Assembly (NCBI GenBank): GCA_029962745.1
Contig: CM057170.1
Coordinates: 20,993,922-21,057,921 of the forward strand
Direction of reading: 5' to 3'
Origin: Echinometra lucunter
Lineage: Eukaryota; Echinodermata; Echinoidea; Camarodonta; Echinometridae
DNA length: 64,000 bases
Shown here: piece after piece, positions 57,346 to 64,000 of the stretch
Position numbering within the stretch: the stretch's first letter is position 1
How the letters are laid out: each line of letters starts with the position of its first letter
Made by a program: the position numbers and the translations under genes
Notes under the pieces: generated by a model
Databases searched by the model: none
The model's input: the letters and a program-made list of their open reading frames with translations, nothing else
What the model was told of the DNA's origin: nothing

Positions 57346-58285
57346 AAAAACAAGACAAAAAGTAAGTTCCCCCTAAAACAAATTCTGTAATTCTTCAATC
57401 AGGCGCCTTTGATGAAATCTGAATACGGATTCATGTAGCTACACTTCTCAGTTACAATTCCTGTAAAATTCAGGGCAAACCCTTCAGTCACGCTTCAGTG
57501 AACACGACCTAAATGCAAAACTTTCATTTTTAAAAGTTCACAAGCCTAATGCCATGACTTTGATGCAGTGATATTGGAACATACTGTACGTTTTCTGCGT
57601 TTGAAGGCATGCAACATAAATTTTATTCGTTAACAAACATAACAAATGAGTTGTGCACCAAATTTCATGCTTGAGTGAGCAAGAGGTAAAAATGGCAAAA
57701 ACTGCAGTTTTTACATCTTTTGCGCAGTCAATTTGATCTGATGCAGAGGAATTAATGTTTTGGAAGGGTGTTTGCAAATTTTGCAATTGATACCTATCTA
57801 TTTACGGTTGAATGAACACATAATAAAAAAAATATATCACCACGTTGAAATTATTCAGTAATTATTGCTTTATTTTTGTGCACTAAAAATCTTATTGATA
57901 ACATTTTTAGCATGTTTATATGACCGATGTGCATATATCAATGATCTCATGGCATATAATTGAAAGTTCAACGAGCACGTGGAGCTGGAAAAGTTCTTTT
58001 TTCATGTATTGAGCAAAATTCAATTGCTTAATTTGATTAATCATCATAAGTCTTCTTGGGGAGTTCCTGTGATTTGACTTTCATTGAAATCCCGATCTCT
58101 CACGCTTCAGTGAGCAAAAGGGTCGTGTTCACTGAAGCGTGACTGAAGGATTTGCCCCGAATTTTACAGGAAATGTAGCTGAGAAGTGTAGCTACATGAA
58201 TCTGTGTTCAGATTTCATCAAAGGTTCCTGACTGAAAAAATACAGAGATATGTTTTAGGGGAAACTTACTTTTTGTTTTGTGTTT
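57346..58285. mobile_element. Foldback element, AAAACAAGACAAAAAGTAAG termini
   Basis: Arms of about 175 bp (57,346-57,520 and 58,110-58,285) are inverted: TCAGTCACGCTTCAGTGAAC at the left pairs with GTTCACTGAAGCGTGACTGA at the right. TATA sits at both edges. The tips resemble those of the 15,165-16,694 element, so both may use the same transposase. Confidence 0.75.
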
Positions 58286-58380
58286 ATAAGGGGTTCCATT
58301 CCTCCTTGTTTTCTTTGCTCATTTGATGTCTAATTCATGAAAATATACTATGGAAACAAAATGAAGACTTGTACTTCGAA

Positions 58381-58428
58381 CCCTGTGGGCATGCAGGGGG
58401 AACCGGTGGCGAATTCGGAATTAATTAG
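58381..58428 (+). pseudogene. Peptide family relic E (exon 2 end only)
   Basis: PCGHAGGTGGEFGIN-stop aligns with the C-terminal SCGEK...DGEFKIQ of copies A and C, and the following GGACAAGAAGCTCGTATTAA and ATTCATGCTGCAGTAAGCAG are the family 3' UTR. There is no signal exon, no promoter block and no GK end. The foldback element at 57,346-58,285 lies just upstream and may have removed the rest. Confidence 0.6.
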
Positions 58429-58792
58429 GCCATCGAAGGACAAGAAGCTCGTATTAAATTTTGTGTCTCAACTGGCGGAAGCCCTCCTCACGCTGACGTT
58501 ATTTCACTAGTCGTGACGCCGCGACAATGCCGCGCCGTATGTATTTGTTCAGTAATAGAATTCATGCTGCAGTAAGCAGTGAACAATAGGCCCCTAAAAA
58601 TGATAAAGGGTGATTTTTCTAGCTCTAGCATACAGATGACAAAATTCGTGTTCTCGTCGGATTCATCGGGTTCGTCTAGAATGCTAGTCCAAAAATGACT
58701 TTCGAGGGAAGTTTGGTAGAAAATGTTGACATTTTTAAGTACATTTGCATTTTTGTTAGATAATGAAGTATTAACTTATAATATAGGCGTTA

Positions 58793-58796
<4 letters not shown>

Positions 58797-58829
<33 letters not shown>
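58797..58829. repeat. GA microsatellite with G tract, downstream of relic E
   Basis: A (GA) run followed by about 11 G residues, then the family downstream unit. Confidence 0.85.
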
Positions 58830-58834
<5 letters not shown>

Positions 58835-59528
58835 GAGAAAAAGAATTTCCTAGCAAATTTTTGAAAAAGTTTTATGATTTACACAGATCAATTTATATAT
58901 ATGTTGAAAACAAATAATCACGTTGCTGCAGTGTTATAAAAGAAAGGAGTGGAAAGGATGAGTGACATCTTGAACAATTACAGGTTGAAAATAGTCGCGA
59001 TATAAAGTTTGCAATTTATTCTCATTTTAATCAAAACATACAGGCAAAACGGAAATGTAATGAGCTTGTTTTATGATTCTCTTCTCTTCTGGACCCCTAA
59101 GAAGAATAGCCTCCGGCTGAAGTGGGCAATCCAGCCCGTAAGTGGAAAATAAATAAAATGAAAAAAAAATGGAAAAAAAAATAATTTCCATAGATCATGC
59201 ATAAAAGCAAATAACCATCTGCCTTCAGTGCTAGTATCAGAGAAATAAAAGGTGAAAATAACTGACTCATGAATAATGTGAATGATGATTGGTTGCTCAA
59301 GGTCTAGAAATAATGTACATTAAGATTCATGTAAAGTACAATTTCACACAAACCCACCCACACGTGTTTTGTATGTGTGTGTGTGTGCGCTTGTGAGGGG
59401 TGTGTTGTGCGTGTTTGGGGTATGTATACATTTGTTTTTATCACTAGTACATTATGATGAATTTTAGGGGGTAGGAGATAAAGAAATAAATGATGCGTGC
59501 ACTCTTATTGCGCAGGCGTAAGAGAAAG

Positions 59529-59915
59529 AAGGCGTATTCATACATCTTTTTTTTTTTCAGCGCTGTTTCTTCTCAGCTGTTAATCATGACACTATTTTAT
59601 GAAGGACGAGAATTTGGAAGCTAAGCTCATTCTACTTGCAGATCTGACTGTATCAACCATTCAACTGACTCTTGGTATAACTTGGTTCAGGAATTTCAGA
59701 AACGTTAGATCTCAGGTGATCGAACCTTGTAAACCTATATACGTAGAGGTGCCATGGTCGAGTGGTTTAAGGCGCTTGACTGGAGACGAGAAAGTCGGGG
59801 GTTCGATCCCGGCACGGGAATTATACCCTTGAGCAAGGCATTTTATCTCCATTGCTGTTTTATCGTATATCAAATAGAATTAATGTGCTGTATACATATT
59901 GATACCAACGTGTAA

Positions 59916-59949
<34 letters not shown>

Positions 59950-60064
59950 AATATATACATATACGTGTAGCAGAAGAAGTGACGTACGGATGATGATCGA
60001 AGCATCCTGTGGGGAAAAATTGTACGAAATAAAAGATGGCGAATTCAGAATTCAAGTCGGATAA
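59529..60064 (+). pseudogene. Peptide family member C: 5' UTR fused to exon 2, exon 2 split by SINE
   Basis: The promoter/5' UTR block (AAGGCGTATTC at 59,529; GAAGCTAAGCTCATTCTACT at about 59,617) runs directly into exon 2 text (VRSQVIEPCKPIY, 59,704-59,745), so exon 1 and the intron are missing. A SINE (59,746-59,960) interrupts exon 2; the remainder (59,971-60,064) reads MMIEASCGEKLYEIKDGEFR then IQVG-stop. An ATG in the old 5' UTR (59,599) is by chance in frame with exon 2 up to the SINE. Probably non-functional. Confidence 0.7.
59746..59960 (+). mobile_element. tRNA-derived SINE inside exon 2 of copy C
   Basis: The fullest copy in the window: GAGGTGCCATGGTCGAGTGG (A-box-like), GGGGGTTCGATCCC (B box), CCCTTGAGCAAGGCATTTTA, and a tail ending in (TG)n. 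It is flanked by TATATACGTAG / ATATACGTGTAG, a target duplication of about 10 bp with one change. Confidence 0.8.
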
Positions 60065-60457
60065 TAGACATTAGAAGGATAAGCAGCTCGCATGTGTCTC
60101 GACGGACGGAAGTCACACGGGTGCCATATTTCACTATGTCGTGACGCTATATGCATTGTTCAATTAAAATGAAATCATGCTGCAGTAAGCAATGAACAAC
60201 AGACCCCTTCTCACAGAGAAAGATGCCTTTATCCGCTCTACACAGAAGATTAATTTGTGTTCTCTTCAGATTCATTGAATTTGTGTAGAATGCTGACTAA
60301 CATAAATGAGTTTTGAAAGAAGTTTGATAGAAAATAGTGAATATTGATATTGTTTGTTAGATAATGCAGTATAAACTAAGGCATTAAGGGAAAGAGAGAT
60401 ACACTGTAAAAATTACCGTAAAAATTACGGTGGAAAGTCGTGCGGCAAGTTGCCACC

Positions 60458-60523
60458 CAAGCATCCTGTGGGGAAAAATTGGACGAATTAAAAGATGGTG
60501 AATTCAGAATTCAAGTCGGATAA
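60458..60523 (+). pseudogene. Peptide family relic D (exon 2 end only)
   Basis: SCGEKLDELKDGEFRIQVG-stop is nearly identical to A and C, and the following GGATAAG of the 3' UTR breaks off into the GA unit at about 60,541. The sequence before it, CACTGTAAAAATTACC, looks like a transposon tip. Confidence 0.65.
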
Positions 60524-60540
60524 TAGACATTTGAAGGATA

Positions 60541-60553
60541 AGATCACTTGGTT

Positions 60554-60598
<45 letters not shown>

Positions 60599-61250
60599 AG
60601 TTGCCAGCGAATTACTATATTTTGATGGAGTTTCATAATTCTCACATATTATCGATTTGCAGACTGAAAAAAACTTCAACAAAACAACGTAGTGCTACAG
60701 AATTGGAAAGACTGATTGACATCTTGAGCAATTACAAGTTGCAAAAAAGTGAGATACAAAATGCTATATCATATTCTCATTTGAATTAAAACTTTCAGGC
60801 ATAACAAAGGATAGCAAAATAATGAAAAGCAGATAATTAATGAGCTTGTTTTTATGATTCCCACATTAATTTAATAGATATTGAAACCAAGTAACTATCT
60901 GGTTACTTGGTTTGGTTTTAGAGAGAGAGAGAGAGAGAGAGAGAAAGAAGTTGCCAGCGAATTACTATATTTTGTTGGAGTTTCATTCTTCTCACATATC
61001 GATTTGCATACTTTAAAAAAAAACCTCAACAAAACAACGTAGTGCTACAGAATTGGAAAGACTGATTGACATCTTGAATAATTACAGGTTGCAAAAAAGT
61101 GAGATACAAAATGCTATATCATATTCTCATTTGAAGAAAAACTTTCAGGCATAACATAGGATAGCAAAATAATGAAAAGCAGATATTTAATGAGCTTGTT
61201 TTTATGATTCCCACATTAATTTAATAGATATTGAAACCAAGTAACCATCT
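60541..61250. repeat. Two tandem GA units of about 355 bp
   Basis: Units at 60,541-60,895 and 60,901-61,250 are near identical, each opening with a TTGGTTAGAG-like start and a GA run (60,556-60,593; 60,918-60,943). They match 51,660-52,440. Confidence 0.88.
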
Positions 61251-61481
61251 GCCTTCAAGGCTTTTATAGTATCAGACAAAAAAAAAAGTTAAATTCATTA
61301 CTGACTTGAATAATGACTGGTCGAGAAACAATGCTTGTAGGGGTACACAAGATTCACGTACACACAAACCTCCCAAACGTGTTGTGCGTGCGGGGTGGGA
61401 GGGGGTTGTATATGCATTTTTTCCTCTTATGATTAACTTAAGGAGGTAGGGGATAATGATGCATTTTTCCAAGGTGAAAGG

Positions 61482-61499
61482 ATATAAGTGGGCGTATTC
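61482..61499 (+). promoter_or_regulatory. ATATAAG plus GTGGGCGTATTC block, copy F promoter
   Basis: Identical to the copy B block at 52,667-52,684 and at the same distance from the ATG. Confidence 0.45.
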
Positions 61500-61682
61500 T
61501 GCAACTTTTCGGCCCTGTCTTTTCTCATCTGTTGATCACGGCACTCTTTTATTAAGGAGGAGGAATTTGAAGCTAGGCCCATTGTGCTTGCAGGTTTTAA
61601 ACCACTCAACTGACTCTCTGTATTACCTGGTCCAAGAATTTTCCTTTTTTCTTTACAAAAAATCGACATCATTGTTTTCGAC

Positions 61683-62670
61683 ATGAATACGCGTGTCCTG
61701 TCTATCTTGATGATGATGATGGTGCTAGCTTCAGTGGCTGTGTCTATTCCATCTCCCGGTGAGCCACTTTTCCTGCATTGTATTGCAATCTTGTTTCGTA
61801 TTTTCCAATAGGCACAAACTGAAGCAATTTTATTTTTTCTGGGGATATTGATCCACAAATTAAAAGCATTGCTTTTTGGTAGATCCCTTCATTTCCACAG
61901 AATTTAAGAATTTCTTTTGATAATTCATGTATGTGCATTGATTAAGAAAAAAATGAATATGTATATTTTATTTCATATTTCTGTAATTGTATCTGTAATG
62001 CCACTGTATTTCTTTTCTTCCCGTTGGAAATGAATAAAATACAAAGTTGAATACGAATTTGAATGGTTTACAGTATTTGACGCCTGTTAATTCCTTCAGC
62101 GAAAACACGTACATGTAGTAATGTAGTAATGCATTACATTGACGAATATCCCACTGGAGTCATGATAGTATTGCACTTTAGTTTTGGTATAATTTTGAGT
62201 TGGCAAATAATTTGCTGAAATATATTTATTCCCCAGGAAATTGGCATTGACGGACAGGCATCCTTGACTGTTACATTCAATTTCACATTTAGTAGATGCA
62301 AATGCAACAGCAAAATTCCATTGAGGATAGAAACGTGCTTACGATGATACTACCACTAAAAGTGTCGTGTTAAATTTTTTTCTGAGACACCCTATACAAA
62401 GGAACAAAATATGAATTGAATAAAACTACTTTTAAGCCCACGAGACGGACAAAATAAAGTAAAACAAACAAACAAACAAAAGCATTTGCTATGATTTCTT
62501 TGTTTGATGATACAGGTGTTAAATCTCAGGTGATCGATCCCTGTGACCCGAAATATAGGCGCCCTCCCCCGGGGCCTGGTGATAAAAGGAAAATGATGAT
62601 ACCACCACCAGGATGTGATGGGGAACCCTCGCCCGATAATGGCCAACCCAGAATTCAAGCCGGAAAATAG
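61683..62670 (+). CDS. Secreted amidation-type peptide precursor, family member F (two exons)
   Basis: Exon 1 (61,683-61,758) encodes the same 25 residues as B, MNTRVLSILMMMMVLASVAV then SIPSP, with two silent changes. The donor is CCCG|GTGAGC. Exon 2 (62,516-62,670) follows TTTGATGATACAG and differs from B by four bases, all amino-acid-changing: P to R (YRRPPPG), P to K and I to K (GDKRKMMIPPPG). It ends QPRIQAGK-stop; total 76 residues. The new DKRK gives a dibasic convertase-type site that B lacks, so F could release MMIPPPGCDGEPSPDNGQ-type amidated fragments. The intron is 757 bp. A polyA signal is at 63,255-63,260. Secretion and amidation are inferred from sequence; the receptor or target is unknown. 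Confidence 0.75.
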
Positions 62671-63377
62671 ACATTGAAAGGACGAGCAGCTCGTATTGAT
62701 GTGTCTCCACTGACGGAAGCGATGCTTTATACGGGAATCATTTCACTATGCTTTTTACAACGAAATGTATTGTTCAATAATTGAATTCATGCTGCAGTAA
62801 GCAGTGAACAATAGACCCCTATAAAGACAGAGAAACATGCCTTTGTCTGCTTTAGCATACAAAAGACAAATTTGCGTTCTTTCCGGATTCATAGAATTTG
62901 TGGAGAATGCTCTATTCCAAAAATTATTTTTCAGGAGAAGTTTGATAGAAAAGATAGAATATTCATTAGATTTACATTCTTGTTGGATAATGAACTATCA
63001 ACCAAGGTGTTAAGGTAGAGAGAACGAGAGAGAGAGGGAAAAAAGTTGCCAGCTATTTATTTTGATTGAGTTTTATAATTCTCTTATATCAACTTTCAGA
63101 GATATTGAAATCAAATAACCATGTCGATTAATCAGTGCAAACTAATTTAATTATGAAATAAGTAGAAAGACTGATTGACATACAGGTTGCAAAAAAGGGT
63201 CGGGGATATAAAGATTGCTGTCGATTCTCAATTTTGATTAAAACATACAGGCATAATAAAGCATAGCAACTGAAAAGCAGATATTTAATGAGCTTGTTTT
63301 ATGATTCTCATTTCAATTTCCAGATAATTATGATGAAAGCAAATAACCATCTGGCTTTCAAGGCTAGTATCACAAAG

Positions 63378-63458
<81 letters not shown>

Positions 63459-64000
63459 AAAATCGTAACAGACTCATGAATAATTTGAATGATGACTGGT
63501 TGCTCAAGGTCGAGAAACAATGTTTGCAGGTGCCCGTGAGTAAGATTCATGTAAATTATAATTTCACCTAAACGCACCCACAGGTGTTTTGTGCTCTTGT
63601 AAAAGAAGCTATTTAAGTGAGGACAGTGAACAAAAAACAAAAAACAAACAAACAAAAACTGTTCTTGAAAACAATGCTGCTCGAATGTCGAACAATTATA
63701 GTCCTCGAATATCAAACAATAGATTTGAGCCTTATTCCGTCAGCCTTCCGAGGACAGGACAACAGTGGAAAAACAATAGCTGTCCTCGGGAGTAAAGTCA
63801 TGTGAAGATGTGTGCGTGTGGTTATGGGTGAGAGAGCGTGTGTGTGAGAGAGGGTGAATGATGGGTGTGTGTAGGTAAACATCTACAAAAATGGGAAAAG
63901 TATTAAATTACACCCAATGTCAAGGCATTTATCTTCTGATTCAATTCATCAAGACTGAAAGCAATCGGTGGGTGAGGGTGTGTTTGTAGATGTAGTTTTT
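62671..64000. repeat. 3' UTR and downstream GA units of copy F, running off the window
   Basis: Matches the region after B (55,948-57,340). The GA run at 63,380-63,452 has expanded to about 72 bp, against about 50 interrupted bp in B. No other gene is seen. Confidence 0.8.

Noticed and set aside
63288..63715. Arg/Glu and Leu/Ser open frames across GA repeats.
   Set aside because: Microsatellite translation only.
1..64000. CRISPR arrays, bacterial operons, rRNA genes.
   Set aside because: The window is eukaryotic; direct repeats seen are microsatellites, minisatellites or segmental duplications, and no rRNA segment was recognised.

Overview
This is eukaryotic (animal) DNA: AT-rich, intron-bearing and dense in microsatellites, inverted-repeat transposons and G/C homopolymer tracts, with TTAGGG-type telomere-like repeats. 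My best inference is a marine invertebrate deuterostome, most likely an echinoderm. This rests on the MITE style, the CR1-like LINE with a PHD-finger ORF1 and the GA-repeat-flanked two-exon peptide genes; nothing in the window identifies a species.

Left part (1-16,750). The end of an unrecognised coding region (1-159) is followed by an intact five-exon MAD2L1 gene (2,693-9,812, + strand), which encodes a 206-residue HORMA spindle-checkpoint protein. Its introns and 3' flank carry an unusual density of short inverted-repeat elements: several TTAA-flanked MITEs, a near-perfect 424-bp palindrome in intron 2, and a 1.5-kb foldback element with arms of about 415 bp.

Middle part (16,757-45,124). 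This is one large direct segmental duplication. Copy 1 (about 16,757-34,068) and copy 2 (34,302-45,124) are separated by about 230 bp of unduplicated sequence. Each copy holds two tRNA-Glu(TTC) genes, a tRNA-derived SINE, two CpG-rich TATA-containing units of unknown function, and a Tc1/mariner-like MITE of about 1 kb. Copy 1 also has a decayed CR1-like LINE (ORF1 19,9xx-21,247; broken ORF2 to 24,373). Copy 2 lacks it because of a 5,082-bp deletion with CGT microhomology. Copy 2 has gained a 303-bp transposon-like element whose interior is telomere-like repeat, with a perfect 9-bp target duplication verifiable against the empty site in copy 1.

Right part (45,270-64,000). After a 670-bp ATT/ATC array comes a cluster of what I read as a previously unannotated family of small secreted peptide genes. 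Three copies look intact: one on the minus strand (47,399-49,263) and two on the plus strand (52,868-55,947 and 61,683-62,670). Each has exon 1 encoding a Met-rich signal peptide, a phase-1 GTGAG donor, and exon 2 encoding a mature peptide of about 50 residues that ends in G-K or G-K-K, an amidation-type C-terminus. At least four more copies (50.1-51.35, 58.38, 59.55-60.06 and 60.46 kb) are relics or lack exon 1; two share a SINE inserted in exon 2. Copies are embedded in repeated GA-microsatellite units. The two best-matched copies differ only silently in exon 1 and only by replacement in exon 2. This fast-evolving, duplicating, probably amidated peptide cluster is the most interesting system in the window.
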